Shown one piece after another: positions 9,103 to 20,100 of a stretch of DNA of 62,711 bases. Positions within the stretch are counted from its first letter, which is position 1. The number at the start of each line of letters is the position of its first letter. The stretch lies in NCBI GenBank assembly GCA_030740765.1, contig JASLWR010000014.1, forward strand, positions 1 through 62,711, in the 5' to 3' direction. Position numbers and translations under genes: made by a program. The notes under the pieces were generated by a model, which was not told where the DNA came from, made no database searches, and saw only the letters and a program-made list of their open reading frames with translations. This DNA comes from Thermoplasmatota archaeon (GTDB taxonomy: Archaea; Thermoplasmatota; Penumbrarchaeia; JASLWR01).

Positions 9103-9150
9103 CCTTTTGGGTTCTTCACCATCTTTCAATGATGTTTCAAGGGTTATCAG

Positions 9151-9243
9151 CATCCTGAGACCCTTTCTAAGCACATTCAAGGATTTCTAGACCTAAATGT
9201 TCATTGAATTTCTTTCAAGCACCTAGACTCTTCTAAGATCTTG
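9151..9243 (+). repeat. Right imperfect direct repeat flanking the HNH gene
   Basis: Counterpart of 7950-8050 in the same orientation. The core TTTCTAAGCACATTCAAGGA is nearly identical, and the distal block TTTCAAGCACCTAGA is retained. The palindromes of the left copy are degraded here. The repeat ends at the start of the next small gene. Confidence 0.6.
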
Positions 9244-9693
9244 AATTTTGAGAAGTGGTATATAGTGGTTATTATGGCGATCTTAATTCTTGGAGTTATA
9301 CTTCTAACTCCTGGATGGTATGATATTGCACATCGCCCTGAACGAATGAAAGTTCATATTGAAAATATAGAAGGAGGATATGTTATTTTAATCAAATATG
9401 TAGGAGATTTCAAACACGATGCAACATATGGCAATCCAAATCTTACTTTGAATATAACAATACCTCTAAAGTGGCAGATTTTGGATTTAGAAAAGGAAAA
9501 TATAATTGCTTCTGGTAATATCTTAGATACTTCAAATATAGTAAAATATAACGATAGTAATATGAACAAATTGATAGATGTCAATGATACTATACAGATA
9601 TCCAACCCCGATCATACTTTTGAAGGATACTACTTTAAACTATTAGATGAAGACAAGAGATTGAGCGTTATACATATTCAGTTTCCGGACTGA
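9241..9693 (+). CDS. Small membrane-anchored or secreted protein of unknown function
   Basis: A 150-residue product has one strongly hydrophobic N-terminal segment (about residues 7-24, containing VVIMAILILGVILL). A polar, beta-rich extracellular part follows, with N-glycosylation-like NxT/S sites. No family is recognised. The start is a TTG at 9241 without a clear ribosome site; an in-frame ATG at 9274 is an alternative but would shorten the hydrophobic segment. The gene shares the low GC content of the HNH gene and directly follows the right flanking repeat, so it probably belongs to the same acquired segment. Confidence 0.5.
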   Translation: MNFEKWYIVVIMAILILGVILLTPGWYDIAHRPERMKVHIENIEGGYVILIKYVGDFKHDATYGNPNLTLNITIPLKWQILDLEKENIIASGNILDTSNIVKYNDSNMNKLIDVNDTIQISNPDHTFEGYYFKLLDEDKRLSVIHIQFPD

Positions 9694-9839
9694 GTGGAGA
9701 AAACTTGCTTCGTCAATGCAAGCCTAATATGAATCAAGACAAGCGAATGCTTAATCAGATATGAGTGTTTATCATTCCCGCTCATTCCCTCAATTTCTCC
9801 TGGGTTCTTCGCACCATGTCTCTGCTCAAGCGGCCTCTC

Positions 9840-10235
9840 CCGCTTCGCTCCGTTGCATCGGATAGATGCTACTGCGCCCTCAGGACTTACGTCCCTGCGG
9901 GTGGTCCCGAAGACAGGAGGGAACAACTCGGGAGTGTAGTTGTACCAGGGCCTGGGTGTGGCGGGGCCGGTTCGGTGCCTACTAACGTTCCGTTGCATTG
10001 AAAATGCAACTGGACCTGTAAGAACCGTTAGGTTCTGAAGGTGCAGCAACGACGTAGGTGTTGCGGAGTGCAATGGGCACCCTCGGAATCCTCATGGATT
10101 CCTACGGACATAACCTAACGAAAAGTTGCCAGGGGGATTAATCAAGAATGATGTATTCAGCGGAATCGGCTCTTCGAGTCCACGATTCCGCGAACGTTGT
10201 CAAGCTGCAAACAGTTTGCACCATTGACAACACTC
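9840..10235. repeat. Non-coding hairpin array 1
   Basis: No convincing gene is found between 9694 and 10629. Instead there are closely spaced inverted repeats with unrelated stems: GCATC/GATGC (9855-9869), GTTGCATT/AATGCAAC (9992-10010), AGAACC/GGTTCT (10021-10036), GGTGC/GCACC enclosing GCAAC/GTTGC (about 10040-10082), GGAATCC/GGATTCC (10085-10102), a 9-bp stem GCGGAATCG/CGATTCCGC (10160-10191), and a nested pair GTTGTCAA/TTGACAAC around GCAAAC/GTTTGC (10196-10231). Motifs TCCGTTGCAT and CCTCG-stem-CTACGG recur in array 2 at 29176-29360. It may be structured RNA or a relic of IS200/IS605-type DNA. Confidence 0.6.
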
Positions 10236-10340
10236 CTCAAGATACTTCCTCATTCCTCCAAATCCGGGGGCATACTGTCAAGTAGCTGAGTTTGTCGGAA
10301 TTGAATCCGAGATACTTTAATGGACACGTTTGGAGGAAGT

Positions 10341-10526
10341 GGACTACGGGGCGAGTGGAGAGGTGAGTTTGTGGAAGTACCGAGCGGGTCGGCAGCGTTT
10401 GGTGAGGGAGGGATGAGGGAAGTAGTGGGTTGGATTTTAGGTAACCGGGTATGGCTATTTGCGGAACCCAAGGGATATGGACTTCGGGACGAGTTGATGT
10501 GCGAGTTCGTAGTACCACTGAGCGGG
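10341..10526. repeat. Degenerate tandem duplication in non-coding DNA
   Basis: A block at 10341-10387 (starting GGACTACGGGGCGAG) recurs with many changes at 10479-10526 (starting GGACTTCGGGACGAG). Both end in GTACC followed by GAGCGGG, giving a period near 138 nt. Open frames exist on both strands, but neither shows protein-like composition, so no gene is called. Confidence 0.4.
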
Positions 10527-10629
10527 GATACAGGGGTTGTGATGAGTTCTTTGTTCGTGGGAATCGAAGGAGTTTGAGAGATTCTATTGTGAACACTTTT
10601 TTATATGAATAATTCGATTCCTGTTTTCC

Positions 10630-10944
10630 ATGAAATCTCGATTCGTGCCCACCGATGACGACGAGATCCAGCTGGATATTCTGCGTGATGCGGTACGATC
10701 ATGGGGACAGAATCTGGATTGTTACGACAACTTCGATGGCGGTGATATCGCATGGGAGGCGGTTTGCCGGAACCACCTGCGTATCATCGAGGCGTTCCAC
10801 GCTTTGTCACCAGACTTCCACCGATGTCATACCGAGATCAAAAACGCCTTCGCCCCCATTGAAAACAGTCCCATGGGTGAGGTGATTGACCATTTCGCTT
10901 CGGCTGTTCGAACGGTTGCCCGGGAACGATTCGGCGAGTCCTAA
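10630..10944 (+). CDS. Hypothetical small acidic protein
   Basis: A 104-residue soluble protein with predicted helices and several His/Cys residues (CRNHLRIIEAFHALSP, FHRCHTEIK). No family is recognised. A TATA-like element (TTTTTTATATG, about 10596-10607) lies about 25 nt upstream of the ATG, so the transcript is probably leaderless; this supports both the start and the reality of the gene. Base composition matches core genes rather than the AT-rich segment to its left. Confidence 0.55.
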   Translation: MKSRFVPTDDDEIQLDILRDAVRSWGQNLDCYDNFDGGDIAWEAVCRNHLRIIEAFHALSPDFHRCHTEIKNAFAPIENSPMGEVIDHFASAVRTVARERFGES

Positions 10945-11071
10945 ATAGAACGTGCATCCCGGATCATGGACAAATAGTTTAGCAACATGAACTCCATCGG
11001 TAAGAATATCCATGTTAACAATATTTTAGGAAACCTCCGTTTCGTGGAAAAGGGTTTGCTCGGGTGATAAG

Positions 11072-12109
11072 ATGAATGATTGCAGCAAGGGACCGATAAG
11101 CAAGACTGAAAGATATTCCCGGCAGATGTTGTTACCCGAGATAGGCCCGGACGGTCAGAAGATTTTAATGGATTCAACGGTGTTGGTGGTGGGGATCGGT
11201 GCATTGGGTAGTCATATTGCCAATAACCTCACAAGAGCCGGTGTCGGTCACATCAAATTGGTTGATCGGGACATTATCGAGTTAAACAATTTACAGCGCC
11301 AGATATTGTATGACGAGGATGATGTTGGGCGCTCTAAGGTAATGGTTGCCGCAGAAAAACTGAAAAAGATCAATTCGGACATAAGGATTGACGCATTTCT
11401 CAGAGACGTAAATTTCAGTAATGCCGAGCTTATCATCAAGGGAGCGGATGTGGTGGTAGATGGGACCGATAACATGGAAACACGTTTTCTCGTAAACGAT
11501 ACTTGTGTGAAAAATGAAATTCCCTGGATATATGCGGGGGCCATCGGCACCCAGGGTATGACCATGACCATAATACCTCATCAAACTCCCTGCCTGAAAT
11601 GTGTGGTTCCGGGGATACCTCCGGCTGGTTCTCTGGGAACTTGTGACACAACAGGCATATTAAATTCCATAACAGCGATTGTGGCTGCAGTTGAAAGTGT
11701 CGAGACGATAAAGCTGCTTTTGGGGCGTGAAAATACTAATGACGGTCTATTGATGATCGACTCGTGGAAGCAGAGCTGGGAAAAAGTAAATATTACAAGA
11801 AAGGACGATTGTAAATGCTGTGGAGAGCATGATTTCGAATTTTTATACGTCAAGAAACGGACCATGGTGACCGCTCTATGCGGGAAGGAAACCGTACAGA
11901 TAAGCCCTATAAAACGAAGCGATATTTCACTTGATGATCTTGGGGCCAGGTTGGAGAAGGTGGGAGCTGTCGAATACCGAGATTTCGCACTCGTATTCAA
12001 ATTACCAAGCTACGAGATTACTATCTTCAAGGATGGTAGGGCAACGATAAACGGTACAAGCGACGAAAAGATCGCGAAATCATTATACTCGAAATATCTG
12101 GGAATGTAG
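11072..12109 (+). CDS. ThiF/MoeB/HesA-family E1-like adenylyltransferase
   Basis: This 345-residue protein carries the full E1-like fold: YSRQMLLPEIG near the N-terminus, the nucleotide motif VVGIGALGSHIANNL, DRDIIELNNLQRQ with the Arg finger, and D...DGTDNMETR. It also has the zinc pairs CLKC and CKCC, and a Cys in GTCDTTGI at the usual catalytic place. Such enzymes adenylate the C-terminal Gly of ubiquitin-like sulfur carriers (MoaD, ThiS, archaeal SAMPs) for molybdopterin, thiamine or tRNA thiolation and for protein modification. A C-terminal extension of about 85 residues after the second zinc pair resembles a small carrier-like beta fold, and its function is unclear. GGTGAT sits 4 nt before the ATG. 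No sulfur-carrier gene is adjacent. Confidence 0.88.
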   Translation: MNDCSKGPISKTERYSRQMLLPEIGPDGQKILMDSTVLVVGIGALGSHIANNLTRAGVGHIKLVDRDIIELNNLQRQILYDEDDVGRSKVMVAAEKLKKINSDIRIDAFLRDVNFSNAELIIKGADVVVDGTDNMETRFLVNDTCVKNEIPWIYAGAIGTQGMTMTIIPHQTPCLKCVVPGIPPAGSLGTCDTTGILNSITAIVAAVESVETIKLLLGRENTNDGLLMIDSWKQSWEKVNITRKDDCKCCGEHDFEFLYVKKRTMVTALCGKETVQISPIKRSDISLDDLGARLEKVGAVEYRDFALVFKLPSYEITIFKDGRATINGTSDEKIAKSLYSKYLGM

Positions 12110-12271
12110 GTGTCGCTGACCTTATCAACTTTGAACCGAACGAGGATATTCCATGAATTACCCGAAAGTCGCCTGTGCCCTGATATTCCCCCTTCTTATT
12201 TGTTTCGGAATATCCACATTTCCAAATTCGTGGCCTAACATCACAACCTTCAATTGGCTGGAGGACCAGAG

Positions 12272-13309
12272 ATGAGCTTCGACGCGAACTGCCTGGCAAC
12301 TGCTATCGGTAGTGTTCCGTTCATCTCAGCCGATGATGCGTATGAAAATATCCTGGAGAATTTCCCGAATATCCCATTCTGGCCACAACTTCCTCGACTG
12401 CGAAGATCGGAAGAGATGAATTTCCAGTACCTCGATAGTTTTCCTGGTTTATCCTCTGCTAAGGAGAAGTTAATCGTTGATACGGATTCTCTGGAAACAG
12501 CACTCGAAATGGAGGATTTCTATTCAAATGTAGCAAAGGTAAATCTGGAATACTTCGGGATAAAAGAAAAAAGCAGTGTTGGTCTTTGGAGCATGAATGA
12601 ACATCTCCGTGGATCAATGAACATGATGGCTGTAAAAGGTCAGTTGTTAGGTCCCATAAGCTTAGGTCTACAGGCAACTGATCAGAACCTTAAATCACTC
12701 ATATACAATGATATCTTCAGGGACGTAATTCTCACAGATATTCAATATAAAGCGAAATGGTTGGAACTTAAATTACGCGAGATCTGCCCGGACACCATAA
12801 TTTTCTTTGACGAGCCCTACCTGTCATTCGTGGATTCGGCCTTTTGTAGCTTGCCGAAGAGCTATGTGAAGGCGTGGCTGAGCCAATGTATGGGTCTATT
12901 AGAGGGAAAAAAGGGAATTCACTGCTGCTCCAACACCGATTGGGGATTTCTAACCGGGCTTGATATCGACATCATAAGCCTTGACGCATATCAGTACGGC
13001 GATAAATTTCTGCTATTTGGAGATAACATTTACGAGTTCATTAAAAGGGGGGGGATGATTGCGTGGGGTATCGTTCCCACCAGCGAGGAAGATATTATGA
13101 ATGAGAATGTCGAATCACTATACGAGAGATTTGAAAGATTGATCGCGGGTCTCGAATCCAGAGGAATTCAGACAAAAAAAGTCCTTTCCCGCTCACTTAT
13201 CACCCCTTCATGCGGTCTTGGTAGTTCATCCGTTGATACCTGTAGAAAGGCACACACACTTACTAGGGAATTGTCCCATATAATACGGGAAAGATATGGA
13301 TTTATATAG
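12272..13309 (+). CDS. MetE/UroD-superfamily zinc-dependent methyltransferase-like protein
   Basis: A 345-residue TIM-barrel-like protein resembling the cobalamin-independent methionine synthase / uroporphyrinogen decarboxylase group. Visible motifs are ATAIGSVPF at the start, IIFFDEPYLSF (acidic substrate-binding strand), HCCSNTDW (His and Cys zinc ligands) and SLITPSCGLGS (distal Cys ligand). These fit a zinc site that activates a thiol for methyl transfer. The methyl donor and acceptor cannot be inferred; archaeal members include enzymes that methylate homocysteine from corrinoids. The ATG at 12272 is chosen over an upstream TTG because GGAGG lies 7 nt before it. It follows the E1-like gene on the same strand after 160 nt. 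Confidence 0.75.
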   Translation: MSFDANCLATAIGSVPFISADDAYENILENFPNIPFWPQLPRLRRSEEMNFQYLDSFPGLSSAKEKLIVDTDSLETALEMEDFYSNVAKVNLEYFGIKEKSSVGLWSMNEHLRGSMNMMAVKGQLLGPISLGLQATDQNLKSLIYNDIFRDVILTDIQYKAKWLELKLREICPDTIIFFDEPYLSFVDSAFCSLPKSYVKAWLSQCMGLLEGKKGIHCCSNTDWGFLTGLDIDIISLDAYQYGDKFLLFGDNIYEFIKRGGMIAWGIVPTSEEDIMNENVESLYERFERLIAGLESRGIQTKKVLSRSLITPSCGLGSSSVDTCRKAHTLTRELSHIIRERYGFI

Positions 13310-13352
13310 TGGTACGCTATGAAAACTTCTCGTCGTAATGGAGATAAAAATC

Positions 13353-13991
13353 ATGGAAGAACTCTTGATCGCCGAAGATATAATCGTCTATATCGAGAAT
13401 TCGGGATTGTGGACGGCCATGGCTTTGCTCTTTATCGCCGCCATGATCGAATACGTTTTCCCGCCCTTTCCAGGAGATACTGTAACCCTTTTCGGGGCGT
13501 TCCTTGTTGGAACCGGCATTTTCCCTCTTATCCCGATATTCCTATCTATCTTTCTGGGAAGTCTTTCGGGTACCCTTATGATCTATCTTATGGGGCAGAA
13601 ACTCGGAAAGCACTACTTTGCCAAAAAGAATTTCCGATTCTTTCCCATGGAACGCATGCACACCCTCCACGACTGGTACAAGCGCTGGGGAGCGTGGCCA
13701 ATTGCCGTAAACCGTTTTATCCCGGCCTATCGTTCTCTTTTTATACTGGCGGCTGGTATCGCGGAGATGAATGTCTGGAAGGTGATGTTATTCAGTTCCG
13801 TAAGTATTATATTATGGAACGGAATTATAATGTGCGCAGGGTGGTTAATCGGGAGTAACTGGAACTATTTGCTGGATATTTTCAAGGTTTATACCATCGC
13901 CGTGATCTCCATCGTGACAATGTTGTTCGTGCTATATTTACTGATACGAAGGCGACGTAAAAAGAGGGATCAAAAGTCAGACGAAAAATGA
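13353..13991 (+). CDS. DedA-family membrane protein
   Basis: The 212-residue integral membrane protein has about five hydrophobic segments. It carries the DedA/VTT signature: E-x-x-FPPFPGD near the first membrane segment, a Gly-rich GSLSGTLMIYLMG, and NRFIPAYRSLFILAAG, where the conserved Arg and Pro of the R-x-x-P-x-x-R region lie. The tail is strongly basic (RRRRKKRDQK) and likely cytoplasmic. DedA proteins are implicated in flipping undecaprenyl or polyprenyl phosphate and phospholipids. Start 13353 is preferred because GGAGAT lies 7 nt upstream; an ATG at 13338 is also in frame. It follows the MetE-like gene by 43 nt and may share its transcript. Confidence 0.85.
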   Translation: MEELLIAEDIIVYIENSGLWTAMALLFIAAMIEYVFPPFPGDTVTLFGAFLVGTGIFPLIPIFLSIFLGSLSGTLMIYLMGQKLGKHYFAKKNFRFFPMERMHTLHDWYKRWGAWPIAVNRFIPAYRSLFILAAGIAEMNVWKVMLFSSVSIILWNGIIMCAGWLIGSNWNYLLDIFKVYTIAVISIVTMLFVLYLLIRRRRKKRDQKSDEK

Positions 13992-14097
13992 ATTTTCATT
14001 TAGTCTCGCAGGATTTACCAATTAAAAAACAGCGACATCTATTTATTCTAACATATCCTTTCATAATGGATTATAATGGTGTATCATCTTATTGGCC

Positions 14098-14112
14098 TTT
14101 TATAAATTTATT
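14098..14112 (+). promoter_or_regulatory. TATA box for the giant surface protein
   Basis: TTTTATAAATTTATT about 55 nt before the ATG at 14161. GGAGG at 14146-14150 is the matching ribosome site. Confidence 0.45.
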
Positions 14113-14160
14113 ATGAGTAACTCACCAATATAGAACCCTTATGATAATGGAGGAAAAGCT

Positions 14161-17100
14161 ATGTCACCCGCCCTCAACAGAAGAGAGAAAACCTACGAAT
14201 GCATAATTGTAACATTTTTTGATAGTGATGATGTTCCTATTGAACGCAATTCCACTGGAACTGATCCAAAAAACAACCTATGATAGGGGAAGTGTCCAAC
14301 CGAATACACACGTCGAGAATGATCATTCGTCGCTTCCGGGATACATATTCAGAGCGGAAGGACCCCAGGTCCGGTTATGTGAGGTCATGCTGAACCCATC
14401 AGGTGCGGACAAGGGGGCCGAATGGGCGGCGATATACAATAACGGTAGCGACGCCGCATCTCTCAGTGGTTGGGGACTCACCAACAGGGACGGTGAGACC
14501 GACGCATTGTTGCCGGATTGGAACCTCCCTGCAGATTCCACACTTTACATACATTTCGGTCTTGGTGAGAACGACGCCGATTTCGAGGATTACGTCGGAC
14601 ACTACTATACACAAAATCCCTTTGAGATATTCAATAATTCGGCGGATACTCTTGCTCTCTACAACGGTGCTAGTGGCAATGATACCATTCTGGATTACGT
14701 CTGCTGGAAGGATTCTTCAGACGTTAGCTTTACAGGTGGTCGGACCGGTGAATGGGCTATGGAAGCCGGGATCTGGCCCTCCGGTGATTACATCCCATCT
14801 GAAGGGTTCTCAGAAGGAAGTTCATTGGGACGGACTAATATTTTACCTACCCTCGATTCTTCTAATGATTGGGAATCCGGGCGGCTTGTCATAAACGAGG
14901 TGATGTTCTACGGGGACACTAATCCCGCGGGGAGTGACGTTGGGAATGAAATGGTGGAGATCTATAATCCCACCGATGCCACGGTTTCCACCATTGGATG
15001 GTCACTTAAGGTGGATGGTGGTGGCGAATTCTTATTGGAATCCTTCGAAATTGCACCGAGGTCCTTCGTTGTCATACATTTAGTCACTGATTCATCTATT
15101 GAAAACGATACTGATCTGGGGGATGGAAAGGCCGACCTCTATTATACGGTAAATTCGGCTGTTCTCGGGAATGCCCGCGGGGCAATAGGTCTATATTCTC
15201 CTCAGGGTCCGGAAGATTATGTGGCATGGGGAACCGGCGGCTCAAATAATGTGGCCTCGGATGCTGTGGGTGCAGGGATCTGGACGCAGGGGACTTCTCT
15301 CACAGGTAATTTCTTGAAGGGGGATTCAATTGGACGTGACCAGTTCTCCACCGACACCAATATAGTGGCAGATTGGTCCAGAGGAGGAGGATTGTTTTCC
15401 AATGGTCCCACAATAGGCTTATCGAATTATTACAGCCTGATGATATGGGATGCCGATCTTTTCGCCGACGCTGGTGAAGAGTGGATAAAGATCTCCAATT
15501 ACGGAGATAGCCTGAATGTAGATGGATGGGTCATTTATAACCGAGAGGGTACCGCAGTTGCTACTCTTCCAGCACTGGAACTCCCCGGTGGTTCAACACT
15601 TACAATCAATTTCGGCGTAGGCGTGGATGATCTCGACTTTTCGGATTATGACGGCTCATTCTATGTCAGTGGAAGCAGTGGATCTCCCCCAGCATCAAAA
15701 TTTTTCAATTCATCTTTGGATATAATCCTCATCACCACCGGCGACTTGGACGGCGATTCCACCGTGGGTTTCGAGATATGGTTTGAAAACGGTTTCAGTG
15801 ATAGGGGAACACGAGGGTGGTTCAGCGATGCCTGGAATGCTGTGAAGAATGCCGGAAAATGGGTTGCCAAAAAGGTGGAACAGGCGGTCAGCACGGTTGT
15901 AGACGGTGTATTGAAAGCGACCAAATGGCTTAAAGAGAAGATCGGCCAGGCCCAGGCATGGGTTTTGGCGAAGATAAAAGGAGGCCTGTCCTTTGAGATC
16001 AGCCTGGGGGATTACCTTACACTCAGCTTGACCACTCTTGCAATGGGATGGAGGTTCCATGCCGAGGCAAATGCGGAGTTCAACATTCCGGTACCCGGTT
16101 TTCCAATACTTCAATTACATTTCGCAGCGCAAGGCAGTATAACAATCGTGAGGGACTGTGGCGGCCAGAGTGCATCAGGTCAGATAGTTATCACTGTGGG
16201 AGTGAATTTGGGAGCAAACATAAAAAAGTTATTTACTCTGGAGCTGAGGGCACATTTGCGATTGACCATAACCGTTGGAAATCTCGATATCGACGATTAC
16301 TGTAACCCGGATACCCATCAGGGGACCGTTTCAGTTGGTCTGGATATCGCTCTTGACCTGGTCCTTGGAGCCACTTTCAAGGTTAACACACCCGAATTCG
16401 AATTGTTTGACAATGACTGGGATTGGAACCTGGCGCAGTTCAAGTGGTCCCAGGAAAAGCAATACGAATGCTGCAGGGATCCGAAACCGAAACCGGGGCC
16501 GAAACCTGGTCCCTTGCCGGAACCTCCCTCTGAACCGTCTACGCCCTATTATTGCCCGGATGAGGGCTGCAGCGTATACATTGATTATCACGTGACCAAC
16601 ACCGATAGTGAGGCCCATGATTACTATACAGGTGGAACACTGGATACACCGGGGTGGGAATTGCATTATTCAATGGATTACGAGTTGAATGTCCAACCTG
16701 GCGAATCCGTGAACTTCTATCCATATCTGACCGCACCTGCTGATTACCAGATCCCGCATACTTTCGAGCCGAATGTCGGCCTTTCCTCTATCCCCGGGGA
16801 AGCATATGCTAGGTCTCTTGATCGATCCCGCAGCCCAGAGTCGGTTGACATCTCCGGAGACGATTATGTTGGTGCACCGGGCAGCACTCTTTTATTGAAC
16901 TTTTATGCTGATAATATGTTCGAGGATATCTTCTTGTTGGGCTTGAACGCATGGATTGTCGATAACAGCACGCCGCCCTTTAATTCCAGTTTGGATATGT
17001 CTGCATCGCCTGAAAGGGTCAATATAACAGCGTTCACCGAAAATCGCTGGACAATTCAGGTTTACAACGAAGATAGTGCCGAAATAAATGAAGATTTCGC

Positions 17101-20100
17101 AGACGATAGGGTTTTCCCCATTACGAATTTCGAGGGCACCCGGGAATTCACGGTTGTGGTAAATATACCAGTGGATGCAATAATGGGTTCAGTTGAGACC
17201 CTTACCTTCGGACTCAGCACCTTTTTACCTAATTCCACTGGTTTACACACAGACAATATTAGTGCGAAAATACGGGTTGGCGAGAAAGTGGAAGAACCGA
17301 TATGGTTCGATGATCTCGAGAACGAAGGCACCCTGGCAGGATGGAACAACACAACAGGTCAATGGGTATGGGGACCGAGATTGGGACAGTACGCGGATTA
17401 CCAACCCGGACCCGGCTCCGATGAACCAGGTCCGAATATCTGGTCTACGAACAATACGGGAAATGCGGAGCAGATGCTGTCCATTCTTGAAACACCGGCC
17501 TTCGATCTTAGCGGATACGATTCCGTCTCTCTCCGGTTCAGACAGTGGATACGTGGGTGGGCGGATATTGAAATTTACGCAAATAGCAGCGGATTATGGC
17601 ACAAGCTCGAGGATTTGAACAGCATGTATCTATCGGACTGGGAATACGTGTCCTATGATCTTTCACCGTTCCTGTCTGGTAGCGTAAGTATAATTTTTTA
17701 CTACAATGCCAAGAACGGTGATTATCCGGGATGGCATATTGACGATATATCATTTATCGGGATCCAAATGGGTAAAGTGATAATTCATGAAGAGCTTGAA
17801 GACGAGACCGCTGCTGAGGAGGACTGGGATAACAGCACAGGGGAATGGGAATGGGGGCTCATGGGAGCTAACGTTGCGGGGCCGCCTCTTGAAGGGCCGT
17901 ATTCAAACATGTGGGGAACTTTACTGAATGATTCTGCAACCGAAGAAACGATCTCGATCCTTAGCTCACCGTTTTACGATCTCACAGGATATGAAGTAGT
18001 AAACCTGAGGCTATGGCATTGGATCAGTGCCATAGGGACCATGGAAATCTATGTCAATTCCAGCGGCATTCAAAGTCTGATAGGCAATTGGAGCGGCAAT
18101 CACTATTGGCAGGACTGGGAATTTGACATTATTGATATCAGTGAATACCTGTCCGATCAAGTACAATTTATATTTTTCTTCAATGCATCATTAACGCGCA
18201 GCGGGAATTGGGGTTGGTTTATCAATAATATTTCTCTGGCCACAACATCGATGAGTGATGTCCTCATCACAAACGCGACACCCTTGGTAGATGGCGGATT
18301 GTATGCTCCCGGATTGAATCAGATCACGATAAACGTGGAAAACCAGGGCGATATAGGCTACAATGACCTTACCGTTGGCTTGTTACCTGTTAACGTGGGT
18401 CGAAAGACAGTGTTTTCCGACGATTTCCAGACAGATAAGAATTGGAATACGGGGGATGGTGCATGGAACAGGGATGATGATATCAATTTCGGAGCGGAAG
18501 ATGGGTATTCCCTTAACATTGGGGGTGCCACCGAAGGAAGTAAATCCCGAAGCGGACTTGGGTCGGATGTGTTGATCTCCCCGGTCATCAACCTGTCCGG
18601 GGTGGATGACCCGGTGTTGACCTTCCGGGAGAATAGCTGGTTTGACTCGGGCGTTTTCTTTAAATTGGAGCTCTATCTCAGCGACAATGCCGGTGTAAAC
18701 TGGTCCGCCGTGCCGGTCTGGGTTACAACGGAAAACTCTCACGGTGCGTGGGATCGTGTAAGTATCCCCCTTGAGCCGTATGGGACATCCGGTTTCACCA
18801 TGAAATTCGTCCTGGCGAGGTACTTGAGTGAGGGTATACCTTTCATCATCATCGATGATATTGAGATAACGGTAGGAGAAAATTCCGATCTGAATTATGT
18901 GACGGATGTGATCGGGACGCTTGGGCCGGGGGAGGATGAGAATGTCACACTTGATATGTTTCTTACTGAAGAAGGGTTCTACGAGATAGAGTTTTTCGTT
19001 AACTGCAGCAAGGATGATGATCTCAGCAATAATCACGAAGGTGCTTCAATTATCATCAACCAGATGCCTACCCCGGTAATTACAGACCCCTCGGCTGCTG
19101 GTGATCTCAGTGGTGTGGTCACTCTTGAGATGGAATATCGAGATACCGATACCACTGAGGTCAGGTATCATTATCGCTCTGCTGTGAGAGGAGATAACCT
19201 AACTCTCATCGGGGTGACCGACTCCCCGGACAGCAACATGGTCTGGAGCGTTGAGTGGGATCTTGGCGAGCTTGAGAACGGTGATTATGTAATAGTGGTA
19301 GAAGTTGTGGATACCTGGGGCGGAATCACTTCGGCAAGTATCGAGGTTCCCGTTTGGAACCCGGTAGGCACTATTAACGCTAATTTCACCCATGAGGAGA
19401 TCACGGGAAAACCCGGTGCCTTTTCCTTTACCGATACCTCCGAAGCCACTCCTGCAGCTTTGGATATTGTTGGCTACTACTGGGATTTCGGTGACGGTAC
19501 GGATTCTTGTTTGGCATCTCCGCGGCATGCTTACCAGGAAGACGGGACATATGTCTTCTACCACAGTGTGACCGGTGCGAACGGAATTACATATGCCGTT
19601 CAGGCGCCAGTGGTAGTTATCGGTACACAGGTGATACCTGATATTACCGCAAACTTCACATTTGTGCCTGGAACCGGTGTTACGAGGCTTACCGATGTGC
19701 AGTTCAACGATACCTCATTGATCGGCACCCCCCTTATATTGACCAGAAAATGGAGCTTCGGCGATGGAAATATCTCTTCTAATGTATCGCCTGTCCACAG
19801 ATATTCAGAGCTGGGTGAATATACGGTAAACCTGACGCTTACCGACGAATGGGGGAACCAGTGGATCCATTTAGCAGATCTGGAAGTTACGAATATACTG
19901 CCGCAAGCGAATTTCACATTCGCGCCATTGGCCGCCAGGGTAAACGAGACTGTCACTTTTACGGCCGGCGGTGGAGACGAAGACGGAAATATCAGCTCCT
20001 GGGTATGGGATTTCGGGGACGGAACGACGGGTGCGGGCAGAACCGTTACTCACCTTTACAGAACATCTCAGAAGTATACTATTGAGCTTAATATGACGGA

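Noticed and set aside
7950-9243. CRISPR array interpretation of the repeated blocks around the HNH gene
   Set aside because: Only two long diverged copies exist, 1.2 kb apart, with a gene between; there is no regular short repeat-spacer pattern.
9678-10073. 131-codon minus-strand frame across hairpin array 1
   Set aside because: Composition is Pro/Arg/Thr-rich without a fold-like pattern, it crosses many perfect hairpins, and no start signal is present; it looks like a chance frame.
10237-10596. 119-codon minus-strand frame over the G-rich duplication
   Set aside because: The strand is strongly purine-skewed, which suppresses stops on both strands; the protein is low-complexity and the facing strand is open too.
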